This document shows, in pieces, positions 20,165-28,927 of a stretch of DNA of 64,000 nucleotides. Where the stretch lies: positions 59,020-123,019 of the forward strand of contig SMNH02000002.1 of assembly GCA_006383075.2 (NCBI GenBank), written 5' to 3'. A model generated the notes under the pieces. The model saw only the letters and a list, made by a program, of their open reading frames with translations. It had not been told where the DNA came from and did no database searches. This DNA comes from Kordia sp. TARA_039_SRF. GTDB lineage: Bacteria > Bacteroidota > Bacteroidia > Flavobacteriales > Flavobacteriaceae. A program made the translations under genes and the position numbers. The stretch's first letter is position 1, and each line of letters begins with the position of its first letter.

Positions 20165-21370
20165 CTACACAAACGATGAAACAACGTTCAAAATTACTTC
20201 GCGCATTTTTATAGCTCTGCTTCTTACCTCTTCTTCTGTCCATGACATTTTAATCAAACATGAAATGTTTCGCGCAATATACTGATCGGATTGTTCGAAA
20301 GTTTTGGTTTCTAAATATTGCATGCCGTCACGCACTTCTTGAGAAATTGGATATAAAGACTTTAAATCTTTTAAGTGTTCCCACTTACGAATGTAATGCC
20401 AATTGTTGTCGTAGTAATTGAAACAAACATCAATTCCGTTTTCTTTAAAACCAGTCATGACGCTTTTTGCAGTATCTAAATCTGGTAAGAAGAAATTGAG
20501 AAAAGCACAACTTTCCACGCCACCTTCAGGAACCGTTCTAAAGGTTACTTGTGGAATATCTGCCAAAGCTTCTCGAAGTATGTCGTAATGTTTTTTCTGA
20601 ATCTCTAAAAATTCTGGCAAGCGTCGAACTTGCGCCAATCCGACTGCAGCATTGAGTTCTGAAATTCGGAAGTTGTATCCCAAAAACGGATGCGTTTCTG
20701 CTCCTCTATCATTTCCAACATGGTCATGTCCGTGGTCACTGTAATGGTCTGCATTTGTATAGAAATCACTGTTGTTAGTAATAATAGCGCCGCCTTCACC
20801 ACAGGTCATCGTTTTCACAAAATCGAACGAAAAACATCCTACATCACCAATAGTTCCTAGTGCTTTTCCTTTATAAGTTCCGCCTATTGCTTGACAAGCA
20901 TCTTCTACCAAAATCAGATTATGTTCGTCACAAATCGCTTTGATTTCGTCTAAATTCGCCATGCTTCCGCACATGTGTACAGGCATGATGGCTTTAGTTT
21001 TAGGTGTAATTGCTTTTCGAATCGCGGCTGGATCTAACGTAAGTGTATCGTCAATATCTACCAATACTGGAATCGCACCCAACATCATTATTGCTTCAAA
21101 ACTAGCCACAAACGTAAATGTTGGCATAATAACTTCATCGCCCGCACCAATACCTGTAATTGCCAAAGCTACCGAAACCGCTGCCGTTCCGCTAGAAACC
21201 AATTGCGCATGCTGTACGTTGAATTGTGTTTGCAATGCTGCTTCTAATTCTTTTGCTTTCCAATGTCCGTTTCGCATTCCGTCAAATCCGTAGCGCATTA
21301 AAACACCACTGTCCAATACATCATGTACTTCTTTACGTTCGGCATCACCAAATAATTCAAATCCAGGCAT
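20165..21370 (-). CDS. DegT/DnrJ/EryC1/StrS family aminotransferase
   Basis: This 401-residue PLP-dependent aminotransferase of the sugar aminotransferase family (DegT/DnrJ/EryC1/StrS) has the internal aldimine Lys186 in FSFDFVKTMTCGEGGAI, the PLP-contacting VEDACQAIG at about 155-163, and SSGTAAVSVAL at 59-69. Such enzymes aminate keto-sugars for surface polysaccharides or secondary metabolites. No sugar pathway gene is next to it, so the substrate is unknown. It is preceded by a terminator of the upstream gene and appears monocistronic. Confidence 0.92.
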   Translation of the reverse strand: MPGFELFGDAERKEVHDVLDSGVLMRYGFDGMRNGHWKAKELEAALQTQFNVQHAQLVSSGTAAVSVALAITGIGAGDEVIMPTFTFVASFEAIMMLGAIPVLVDIDDTLTLDPAAIRKAITPKTKAIMPVHMCGSMANLDEIKAICDEHNLILVEDACQAIGGTYKGKALGTIGDVGCFSFDFVKTMTCGEGGAIITNNSDFYTNADHYSDHGHDHVGNDRGAETHPFLGYNFRISELNAAVGLAQVRRLPEFLEIQKKHYDILREALADIPQVTFRTVPEGGVESCAFLNFFLPDLDTAKSVMTGFKENGIDVCFNYYDNNWHYIRKWEHLKDLKSLYPISQEVRDGMQYLETKTFEQSDQYIARNISCLIKMSWTEEEVRSRAIKMREVILNVVSSFV

Positions 21371-21413
21371 ATGTTATTTTTTTGTTTGTTATAAAGAAAT
21401 TATCCCAAAGAAA

Positions 21414-21451
21414 AACCTCTTTTCCAACTACAAAAGTATAGAAAAGAGGTT
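21414..21451 (-). terminator. Terminator after the thioredoxin-fold gene
   Basis: The stem AACCTCTTTTC/GAAAAGAGGTT has a loop of about 16 nt and A/T tracts on both sides. It lies directly downstream of the minus-strand gene ending at 21470. Confidence 0.8.
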
Positions 21452-21469
21452 GTTTTTAAGAGTTTCGTA

Positions 21470-21925
21470 TTAATAGTTTTTCAATATTTTTTCAAGAAAC
21501 TTATAATGACGCTTGGTGTTACGCATCATGTTGTACGACATAATGTTGTCTAATTCTTTTCCTTTATGATTGACCGCTACAATGTTGGGAAACTTCCCTT
21601 GTTTGTTATATTCCTGCAACAATTTTATATTGGCTTGACGCTGTTCTGGCGTAATGATATCTACACGTCTTGGAATATCCGCCATCACCAATACAAAATC
21701 TTTTGATTTTTCTTGGAATTTTTTCGTGTAGAAGAAATCTTCTTTCAACATTTTACACGGCGGACACCAATCGCTTCCCGTAAAATAAATTAGGATTGGC
21801 TTTTTTTCTTTTTTAGAAATTTTCTTCGCTTCGTCAAAATCGGTAAGCCAATTGAGCTTGATATCTTCTTGCGCTACAGTGGAAAATCCAACAAAAAAAA
21901 CCGCTAGTAAAAGTAATTTCTTCAT
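21470..21925 (-). CDS. Secreted thioredoxin-fold protein
   Basis: This protein of about 151 residues has a signal peptide (MKKLLLLAVFFVGFSTVAQ) followed by a thioredoxin-like domain with GSDWCPPCKMLKED as its active site. The WCPPC pair points to a periplasmic disulfide reductase or isomerase. The frame extends to 21952, but I chose 21925 because the signal peptide begins there. The later VNHKGKELD segment is the usual thioredoxin C-terminal half. It is unlinked to a cytochrome maturation operon, so its target is unknown. Confidence 0.88.
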   Translation of the reverse strand: MKKLLLLAVFFVGFSTVAQEDIKLNWLTDFDEAKKISKKEKKPILIYFTGSDWCPPCKMLKEDFFYTKKFQEKSKDFVLVMADIPRRVDIITPEQRQANIKLLQEYNKQGKFPNIVAVNHKGKELDNIMSYNMMRNTKRHYKFLEKILKNY

Positions 21926-21990
21926 CTGTTTAGGTGTTACGGTGTGAAACAAATATAAATGTTTCTGTTTTAAAACAACAATCCTGCCAA

Positions 21991-22163
21991 ATTATTATAC
22001 CAATTTAATTGTAAGATGCGACTTTAGAAGCGAAGTTGCTTTGGTAGCTAAGAACGCTGTAAATGGTTTGCATAGCATGAGCTACGGAAAGTTTTAACAA
22101 GGTACTTAGATGCCAAATAAACAAGCTTATATGTTGCATTTTAGGGTTGAATTGGTATTATAA
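21991..22163. mobile_element. MITE-like element with TATACCAATT-type inverted ends
   Basis: The left end ATTATTATACCAATTTAA (21991-22008) is mirrored by the right end, whose reverse complement reads ATTATAATACCAATTCAA (22146-22163), with a non-coding interior of about 140 bp. The right end reaches into the stop codon region of the nitroreductase gene (stop at 22158). No transposase is present. It is a repeat candidate only. Confidence 0.5.
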
Positions 22164-22787
22164 TTCCAACACACTTTCTGCAACAGATTTGCGCACTTTT
22201 TTCATACTTGAAAACATGTCGTCTTCCGCTCTATATCCTACCGGAAGCACCAATACAGAGGAAAGTCCGTGTGCTTCCAAGCCTAAAACCTCATCATATT
22301 TTTCTGGGATGAATCCTTCCATTGGACACGCGTCAATTTTTTCCAAACCACATACCGTTAATAAGTTTCCGAGTGCGATATACGCTTGTTTGGACGCCCA
22401 TGTTTTTAATTCTTCATCTGATTTTTTTGAGAACGTATCTACCATAAAATCTTTAAACGGCGCTAAAATTTCATCAGGTGTATTGCGAATGTCTTTTACA
22501 CGTTGAAAATAGCTTTCTACCGTTTCGCGGTTTACTTTATTTTCAATACACAATACCAACACGTGTGAAGCATCTACAACTTGGCGCTGGTTCCACGAAT
22601 GCTCTACTAATTTTTCTTGCAGTTCTTTGTTTTGAATCACCACCAAACGAATCGGTTGCAATCCATAAGACGTTGCGGTAAGATTGAAGGCTTCTTTTAA
22701 AATTGCTATCTGATTGGCATCTAAAAAACGATTGGCATCAAACTTTTTTGTGGCATATCGCCATTTTAGACTTTCTATTATTTGCAT
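22158..22787 (-). CDS. NAD(P)H-dependent nitroreductase-family oxidoreductase
   Basis: This 209-residue flavin oxidoreductase of the NfsB/nitroreductase fold has N-terminal LKWRYATKKFDANR, then ATSYGLQPIRLVVIQN, which are the FMN-binding segments, and the C-terminal LPVGYRAEDD motif. It probably reduces quinones or nitro compounds with NAD(P)H. It is cytoplasmic, dimeric in this family, and monocistronic here. The last codons overlap the end of a repeat-like inverted element, which may have supplied the stop codon. Confidence 0.92.
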   Translation of the reverse strand: MQIIESLKWRYATKKFDANRFLDANQIAILKEAFNLTATSYGLQPIRLVVIQNKELQEKLVEHSWNQRQVVDASHVLVLCIENKVNRETVESYFQRVKDIRNTPDEILAPFKDFMVDTFSKKSDEELKTWASKQAYIALGNLLTVCGLEKIDACPMEGFIPEKYDEVLGLEAHGLSSVLVLPVGYRAEDDMFSSMKKVRKSVAESVLEL

Positions 22788-22900
22788 ATACGCTATCTTT
22801 GAGTTGAAAATTTATTTTATCAAAAATACGCAATACCGCAAAAGGAATATGAGTCTTGCCATAAAATAAACTAATTGCTACATAATAAAATCTATTAACG

Positions 22901-23302
22901 ATGACTTCACAACTAAAAAAACGAATTGAAAACTCTGAAACCCACATTTTTAAAGCGGTTTTCCCGAATACGACCAATCATTACGATACCTTGTTTGGCG
23001 GAACCGCATTGCAATTGATGGATGAAGCTTCGTTTATTTGCGCTACGCGTTTCAGTCGAAAGAAAGTAGTCACCGTTTCTACTGATAAGATAGATTTTAC
23101 AGAACCCATCCCGCAAGGAACATTGGTAGAATTGATTGCGAAAGTCGATAAAGTCGGAACTACCAGTTGCGTGGTAAAAGTGGATATTTTTATGGAGAAT
23201 ATGTATGAAGAAGGAAGAACCAAAGTGGTGACTGGTTTTTTCACTTTTGTAGCCATCGATGATGCTAAAAATCCTGTGAAAATTGTAGATGCTATAGGTT
23301 AA
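22901..23302 (+). CDS. Acyl-CoA thioesterase (hotdog fold)
   Basis: This 133-residue single hotdog-domain protein of the YciA/BACH type has NHYDTLFGGTALQLMDEASF, which carries the catalytic Asp/Asn region, and the dimer-forming STDKIDFTEPI strand. It would hydrolyse acyl-CoA. A second, longer hotdog thioesterase is found at 51582. It is divergent from the nitroreductase gene. Confidence 0.9.
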   Translation: MTSQLKKRIENSETHIFKAVFPNTTNHYDTLFGGTALQLMDEASFICATRFSRKKVVTVSTDKIDFTEPIPQGTLVELIAKVDKVGTTSCVVKVDIFMENMYEEGRTKVVTGFFTFVAIDDAKNPVKIVDAIG

Positions 23303-23483
23303 AACACGTCTTTATCTTCCCAATAGACAGTCATTCTTGCCAAAATTCTGAGTATTTGGACTTCTGTACCATTGCGGTATTAGAAGAGATATTTGTTTCG
23401 TGATTTCAATATACACGTAACTAATTTTGAGTTTGTTGAAACTTTACTTCTTCAAGCTCAATCACTAAAAAACAATATCATAA

Positions 23484-23645
23484 AAAAAAAGAAATTTACA
23501 AACATTGAAATTGAACAAAAAGACCATTTCTACATTCGAATTAGAAGAAGTAAAAGGTGGCGTGACTCCTATTGCGACTTGGATGTATTCAGAAATTTTT
23601 GACTGTAAGAAAGAAGAGAAAAGTAATCATCTATCTATAGATTGA
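23484..23645 (+). pseudogene. Decayed RiPP precursor, start codon lost
   Basis: In this frame the translation reads KKRNLQTLKLNKKTISTFE, then LEEVKGG and a short tail with a single Cys, which is the family leader with its GG site. The position where ATG should be (compare the ATCATGAAAAAAAGA context of the other precursors) reads ATCATAAAAAAAAAGA: the G is gone, the A run is longer, and a TAA stop (23481-23483) precedes the first leader codon in frame. The apparent longer open frame across this region is out of register with the leader. Confidence 0.7.
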
Positions 23646-23704
23646 TTTGTGAAAGGTACTATTTGAGCTATAGTTCTGTCAACCATTCTTACACCTGAAA
23701 AACA

Positions 23705-23736
23705 AAACCCTTGCAAACAGTACGTTTACAAGGGTT
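23705..23736 (-). terminator. Terminator of the tRNA-Ser transcript
   Basis: The stem AAAACCCTTG/CAAGGGTTTT has a loop of about 15 nt and lies directly downstream (minus strand) of the tRNA. Confidence 0.8.
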
Positions 23737-23740
23737 TTAG

Positions 23741-23825
23741 CGGAGAAAGAGGGATTCGAACCCCCGGACCTGTTACAGTCAACAGTTTTCAAGACTGCCG
23801 CATTCGACCACTCTGCCATTTCTCC
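23741..23825 (-). tRNA. tRNA-Ser (anticodon UGA)
   Basis: The 85-nt reverse strand folds as a class II tRNA. The acceptor stem GGAGAAA pairs with TTTCTCC and is followed by discriminator G. A long variable arm is present, and the T arm contains GGTTCGAATCC. The anticodon loop CTTGAAAA gives anticodon TGA, which reads UCA. The CCA end is not encoded. Confidence 0.95.
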
Positions 23826-24300
23826 GAGTGTCTCATCGGGTATTTCCCGATTGCGGATGCAAATATAGAAAGCTTTTTTTATTCTGAAAATTATTTCTAC
23901 TGTTTTTTTGAGACTTTTTTGTAGGTTGCTGTGCTTGTGGAGGTTATTTTTTTGTTGTTCGTTATTTGTTGTTTGTTATTCGTTGTTTGTTTTTTTTGTC
24001 TATTCGTTGATTTGTTAATTCGTTTATTCATCTCAAACCGTGATTCCTGACTCTTGATTCCTTATTTGTGACTTTCAGTTCTACCTAAAACCAAAAAACA
24101 TTCTTCCTACGGACAAATTTTATGTGACATTTACAAAAGCTAGTTGATTTTCAAAAAAATTCTTTCAAAGAAAAGCCACTGCTACATTGGTACATCAAAA
24201 ACACGTCCGCGTGCGTACACGTACCCATTTTGAAGGTTTTTTCACGCTGAAGGTCAAATAATTTTCTAGTTTTATCACACAAACATTAAAACAGAGTATT
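23826..24300. other. Intergenic region with low-complexity T/G runs
   Basis: This stretch upstream of the tRNA and of precursor E holds degenerate TTGTT/TTCGTTATT runs at about 23930-24060 and then A/T-rich DNA. A possible -7-like TAGTTTTA lies near 24268, before precursor E. No gene was seen. Confidence 0.4.
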
Positions 24301-24441
24301 ATGAAAAAGCAACAATTAAAAACGTTACAGTTAGGAAAAAAAGCAATTTCTACATTAACCACCACAAAGGTAAAAGGTGGAAGTTATTCGCATTCTAATG
24401 CGCAGAATGGTACTCAGGAACATTGTTGTTTTCCACTGTAA
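24301..24441 (+). CDS. RiPP precursor peptide, GG leader (precursor E)
   Basis: This 46-residue peptide starts at the ATG at 24301. The leader MKKQQLKTLQLGKKAISTL is followed by a KVKGG site and a 17-residue core rich in Ser, Asn and Gln that ends EHCCFPL. The adjacent Cys pair and short core make it distinct from the others in the window. It has its own terminator and sits convergent to the type I restriction operon. Confidence 0.75.
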   Translation: MKKQQLKTLQLGKKAISTLTTTKVKGGSYSHSNAQNGTQEHCCFPL

Positions 24442-24488
24442 CATCCAAAGAATAATTTCAGAGCGTTACCAACTCTGACATTATGAAC

Positions 24489-24520
24489 AAAAGCGAACTA
24501 TTTTACAGTTCGCTTTTTTG
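24489..24520. terminator. Bidirectional terminator between precursor E and hsdR
   Basis: The stem AAAAGCGAACT/AGTTCGCTTTT has an ATTTTAC loop and T tracts both ways. It probably ends the hsd operon on the minus strand as well. Confidence 0.85.
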
Positions 24521-24551
24521 TTATATATAAATATGTTATTGTGCCTTTGCT

Positions 24552-27500
24552 TTAAGCACTCCAATCACTGAATTGACCTTCGGCTTGTTGCATGATTTCT
24601 TCTAAGATGTCATTGAGTTTTGATAAACTCACTTTTTTGCGTAGTTCTTTTTTTACTGCTAAGCGTATCGCAGCTTTGGCATTTTCTTTTTTAGTCCAAT
24701 CTAGCTGAAGATTCAATTTTACAGCTTCTACCACTCCATGTACGATGTCTTGAATAGGCCCTTCTTCCTTGATAAGTTCTTTTTTCGCAGCCAATATATC
24801 ATAAAAAGCAAGTTCTTCTTCGCTTAGCCCTAATTCCTCTGTACGCTTGTTCTCGTTTTGTAGTTCTTGAGCGCGCTCTACCAATTCAGCAATAGTCGCG
24901 TAACTATCTAACGCATTGTTATGATACTTGTCAATTACTTTTTCAAGTTCTTCTTTGAGTGAGGTGTATTTTTTGATGTTTTTGCGGAGTCGTAGTTTTA
25001 TTTCATCTTTTAAAATGTTTTTTATGATTTCTATTTTTAGCGCATGTCCATCTTTTTCTTGCTTTGCTCCTAGTAAAAAGGTTTCGTCTAAAATTGAAAT
25101 GTCTGGTTTTTTGATTCCTGCCATAGCAAATACATCTACAATATCTTCCGATTCGATGCTTTGACTGATGAGTTCTTTTATTTGTTCTTTTTGTTCGCTT
25201 CTGGTCGATTTGACCGATTTTGCATTGCGTACGGCTTTTGATAGATGCTGTATAAACAATACATCAATTTGAACATCTTGTATTTCAGATCGACTTTTCA
25301 CGATAGATAACAAACTCGACAAGGTTTTCTCTGCCTTCATGAAATCGTGAGCATCTTCATCATGCTTAATAATAGCACCCAATGTGTTTTTTACCAACAA
25401 AAATTTTTCACCGTGGCGCAAACGTCTCCACTCACTGTAATCAGTTGTAGCAGGAATATACCCTTTGCAGATTTCTAGTTGATTGTAAAACATTTCCAAG
25501 GCTTGCTCTGGATCAATGGTAGGCTTTCCTTTGCCGCCGCTTCTTGTATATTTATTAGTGGCTGCTTTTAAGTTATCACCAATACCAATATAATCAACCA
25601 CAACACCGTTTTTCTTGTCTTTTAAAACTCGGTTGGTTCTGGTGATGGCTTGCATTAAGTTATGCCCTTTCATGATTTTATCAACGTACATGGTATGGAC
25701 ACACGGCGCGTCAAATCCTGTGAGCCACATATCTCGTACAATCACAATTTTTAACGGATCGTCTTCTTTTTTAAACCGTGCTTTGATAGCTTCCGTAGCT
25801 GCTTTGGTTCTAAAATGTGGATTCCACTCCACAGGATCTTTAGAAATGTTTCCCGTCATCACCACTGCCACTTCTGGACAAGCTTCTAATGCCGTCAACG
25901 CATTGTACATTTTAACACAATTACGTCGGCTCATACACACCACCATGGCTTTCCCTTTCAAGGTTTCTGTTCTGTTTGTGTAATGATATAAGATGTCTTT
26001 TGCTATTTTTTGTACGCGTTCTTCGCTACCTGCCGCATCTTCAATAGCTGCCCATTTTAAGTTTCCACTGTCTTCATTAGCTTCCGTAATGGCGTCTGCG
26101 TCTGCGTCTATATCTTCATTCCATAAGTGTAATTTTGCCAAACGCGGTTCGTAAAAGATACTAACCGTGGCATTGTCGGCTACCGATTGTTTAATGTCGT
26201 AGGTATGAATGACATGCCCAAATACTTCTTCCGTATCGGCATCTTTACTATCGACAGGCGTTCCCGTGAAACCAATAAATGAAGCTTTGGGTAGTGCTTT
26301 CCGCATGTTGGACGCAAAACCGTCTAATAAACCGTATTGGGTTCTGTGAGCTTCGTCTGCAATGACAATGATGTTTTCGCGTTCTGATAATACAGGATGC
26401 TCCAATTCGCCTAAGGTTTCTTCGGTAGTTTGCTTTAATCGAAACTTTTCAATGGTTGTAAACACTACGCCGCCCGCACCTGCGCTTAGCAATTGTCGTA
26501 AGTCATCGGTCGACTCGGCATGTTGTACATCTCCTACCAAATCTTTTGCCAAGACAAAGTTTTCATGGAGTTGCATGTCTAAATCGCTGCGATCTACTTG
26601 TACGACAATGGTTGGGTTTTTGAGTTCGGGCAGACTTCGTAAGATACCTGTATATATTGCCATTGAAATGCTTTTCCCTGAACCTTGCGTATGCCAAATA
26701 ACGCCAATACGACCGTCTCCATACGGACGAACAGACTTTTTAGCAGCAGCTACCGCAAAGTTGACTCCAAAAAACTGATGGTATTTTGCTCCTTTTTTGA
26801 TGAGTGTTCCGTTATGGTCTTCATGAAAGATAAAGTTTTTAAGATAGTTGAGAATTCTATCTTTTGGAAACAATCCCATCAACAAGGTATGCATTTGAAA
26901 GTCATCTTCTTGTACCGTTTCGCGTCCGTTGATGCTTTTCCAAGCCGCAAACCATTCCATTCCGCTGCTGAACATTCCATGATGTGCTTCATTGCCATCA
27001 CTGATAACACACATCGCGTTGTATTCAAATAATAAAGGAATGTCTTTTATGTAATGTTGTAGCTGGTTGTAGGCTTCTTTGATGTTGGTATTTTCGTCAA
27101 ACCAATTTTTAAGCTCAAATACAATGAGTGGCAAACCGTTGATGTAAATGATAATATCAGGTCTGCGTTTGTTTTTGCCCGTAATACTGAATTGATTCAC
27201 GCCCCAAAAGCTATTGTTTTCTGGATTGTCATAGTCAATTGGGTACATATGAACTGCTTTTTCGTTACCCGAAGCATCTTCATAGGCAAACTCAATACCT
27301 TTGGTGAGTTTGAGATGAAAACTACGATTGCGATGTTCCAAGTCTGCACCTGCGTTGTTGGTAAACTCTGCAACAGCTAAGTCTTGTATTTCCTTTGGAA
27401 TGCTAGGATATTGTGTTTGTATAAATTGAAGCAACCTATCTTTTAGCACGACTTCTTTGGTATGATTTTGCGCTAAGCCAGTACCCAAATGATGTGTATA

Positions 27501-27623
27501 TCCCAAATCGGTTAGCCAGTCGATGGCAGCTTGTTCTATGGTTGCTTCTGTGGTCATATTTATGTCATTGCGAGGAGGAACGACGGCAATCTGTTGTATC
27601 ATTACTCCTACTGTTTTCGTCAT
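24552..27623 (-). CDS. hsdR: Type I restriction enzyme, R subunit
   Basis: This 1023-residue HsdR is the motor and nuclease subunit of the type I complex. The PD-(D/E)xK nuclease is visible as RRPDIIIYINGLPLIVFELK near residues 152-171. The SF2 helicase has Walker A in WHTQGSGKSISM near 315 and DEAH in IVIADEAHRTQYG near 424. The ATG at 27623 overlaps the hsdS stop as ATGA, but the first 22 residues are encoded by a REP-like repeat (TTGCGAGGAGGAACGACGG on the plus strand). The ancestral start is probably the Met at 27557 (MTTEATIEQAAIDWL). Confidence 0.95.
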   Translation of the reverse strand: MTKTVGVMIQQIAVVPPRNDINMTTEATIEQAAIDWLTDLGYTHHLGTGLAQNHTKEVVLKDRLLQFIQTQYPSIPKEIQDLAVAEFTNNAGADLEHRNRSFHLKLTKGIEFAYEDASGNEKAVHMYPIDYDNPENNSFWGVNQFSITGKNKRRPDIIIYINGLPLIVFELKNWFDENTNIKEAYNQLQHYIKDIPLLFEYNAMCVISDGNEAHHGMFSSGMEWFAAWKSINGRETVQEDDFQMHTLLMGLFPKDRILNYLKNFIFHEDHNGTLIKKGAKYHQFFGVNFAVAAAKKSVRPYGDGRIGVIWHTQGSGKSISMAIYTGILRSLPELKNPTIVVQVDRSDLDMQLHENFVLAKDLVGDVQHAESTDDLRQLLSAGAGGVVFTTIEKFRLKQTTEETLGELEHPVLSERENIIVIADEAHRTQYGLLDGFASNMRKALPKASFIGFTGTPVDSKDADTEEVFGHVIHTYDIKQSVADNATVSIFYEPRLAKLHLWNEDIDADADAITEANEDSGNLKWAAIEDAAGSEERVQKIAKDILYHYTNRTETLKGKAMVVCMSRRNCVKMYNALTALEACPEVAVVMTGNISKDPVEWNPHFRTKAATEAIKARFKKEDDPLKIVIVRDMWLTGFDAPCVHTMYVDKIMKGHNLMQAITRTNRVLKDKKNGVVVDYIGIGDNLKAATNKYTRSGGKGKPTIDPEQALEMFYNQLEICKGYIPATTDYSEWRRLRHGEKFLLVKNTLGAIIKHDEDAHDFMKAEKTLSSLLSIVKSRSEIQDVQIDVLFIQHLSKAVRNAKSVKSTRSEQKEQIKELISQSIESEDIVDVFAMAGIKKPDISILDETFLLGAKQEKDGHALKIEIIKNILKDEIKLRLRKNIKKYTSLKEELEKVIDKYHNNALDSYATIAELVERAQELQNENKRTEELGLSEEELAFYDILAAKKELIKEEGPIQDIVHGVVEAVKLNLQLDWTKKENAKAAIRLAVKKELRKKVSLSKLNDILEEIMQQAEGQFSDWSA

Positions 27624-28927
27624 TGTAACACTTCTTCTTCAAACGCTGTTAACCGCACTTCCCCACTGATGAGTTTGGGTAAGAGTGTGTCTCGGAGTTT
27701 GGTTAGGGTTTGGTTTTCTTTTAGGTTGTTTTCCACTTTTTCAAATATATTCCTAGATTCTTTTAAAAACGGTTTTACATCTTTCCCTACGATAATTTTT
27801 AAATTCCTAAAATTTGTTTTACTTATCTCTTTAAATGTACTTCCATTTGCTTTTGAAATAATTAAATCCATATTGTCTTTCACCCAAGAATATAACTGAT
27901 AAATTGAAATTTGATCATTTGGAATCATTGTTATGAATCCTTGATTTGTTGATGCCTGAACCGTATTTATAGTCAATGCTCCTATTGTTGCTCTACTAGA
28001 CATTAGCAAAGAATATGGAGGAAATAATTTGGCAGAACTTTTTGACAAGCCCAAGCTGTTTATTTTTTTTGATGAATCAAATGAAAACATTGCATTATTT
28101 CTAGTTAAATCAGTTGGAGAATACCATAATATATTTCCGTTTTCCCAATAACTTTTTTCCGAAGTTTTTGGAGTTCCTCCTCCAAGAGTTTCAATCAAAT
28201 CTCCTATTTTTTTTACTTCCCAACCTTTCGGAATCATTCCCAGTTCGCTTTCTATAAATTTACCACCAGCCGTTTTGTAACCAACTGGTTGAGATCCTGA
28301 AACAAGTTCAGGATGACTTTCCTTGGTAATAGGAAAGTCAAAGTCTACAAACCAATGTTTGTAGAGAGCCATAGCCATCTCTTCCAAGGTGTTGTTGATG
28401 GCGAGATTGTTTTCTATTTTGTCGTCAATAGCAGAGAGGATTTCGGCGATGGCTTTTTGTTCTTTTAGCGGTGGTAATTGAATTTCTATATTAAATAACC
28501 TATCGCTGTTAAATTTTCCTGCTCCAATACTAGTAGCCTCAAGCATATTTGTAAAAGTTTGCTTACTGCCTTTAAACCAGTAAAGTAGAAACATTTTTGC
28601 CATATCAGTTCTTTTAGACATGACACATTTGATGTCCTGATTAAATGCTACTTCTTTAGTTACCATTGCAACTGGTATATCATTATATAAACCACTTCCT
28701 CTGACTAAAAAAAGTAAACTACCTAATGGAGCTATTTTACCTCCTTTACCCAAAGCTGCTTTTGTGATTTTTAGATTCGAATCAAATACGTATCTTCCTT
28801 TTAAAGTTTTTGCACTAATCCAAGGGATTTTACCATTCCAATACTCTGGTTTTGATTTTGATGGTGTTCCTCCTGATTTCCATAAAGTAATTTCTCCAAG
28901 TTTGTATGTTTTCCAATTTTTGAGCAT
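27620..28927 (-). CDS. hsdS: Type I restriction enzyme, S (specificity) subunit
   Basis: This 435-residue HsdS has two target-recognition domains. The first begins WKTYKLGEITLWKSGGTPSK, and the second, near residue 237, begins WEVKKIGDLIETLGGGTPKT, so each opens with the same GGTP motif. Central and C-terminal conserved helices (LPPLKEQKAIAEILSAIDDK and LTKLRDTLLPKLISGEV) space the two domains. A palindromic REP-like repeat is translated in frame in the linker (about residues 203-213, HPELVSGSQPVG). The start overlaps the stop of the upstream ATPase gene by one base (TAATG). Confidence 0.95.
   Translation of the reverse strand: MLKNWKTYKLGEITLWKSGGTPSKSKPEYWNGKIPWISAKTLKGRYVFDSNLKITKAALGKGGKIAPLGSLLFLVRGSGLYNDIPVAMVTKEVAFNQDIKCVMSKRTDMAKMFLLYWFKGSKQTFTNMLEATSIGAGKFNSDRLFNIEIQLPPLKEQKAIAEILSAIDDKIENNLAINNTLEEMAMALYKHWFVDFDFPITKESHPELVSGSQPVGYKTAGGKFIESELGMIPKGWEVKKIGDLIETLGGGTPKTSEKSYWENGNILWYSPTDLTRNNAMFSFDSSKKINSLGLSKSSAKLFPPYSLLMSSRATIGALTINTVQASTNQGFITMIPNDQISIYQLYSWVKDNMDLIISKANGSTFKEISKTNFRNLKIIVGKDVKPFLKESRNIFEKVENNLKENQTLTKLRDTLLPKLISGEVRLTAFEEEVLQ
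28292..28319. repeat. REP-like palindrome within the hsdS coding sequence
   Basis: ATCCTGAA-(6 nt)-TTCAGGAT is a perfect 8-bp stem. The same family (CATCCTGAACTTG...) occurs at 205-288. It is in frame and adds residues to the linker between the two recognition domains of HsdS. Confidence 0.65.

Noticed and set aside
23393-23602. Longer open frame across the decayed precursor
   Set aside because: It is out of register with the leader sequence, so it is not the real reading frame.
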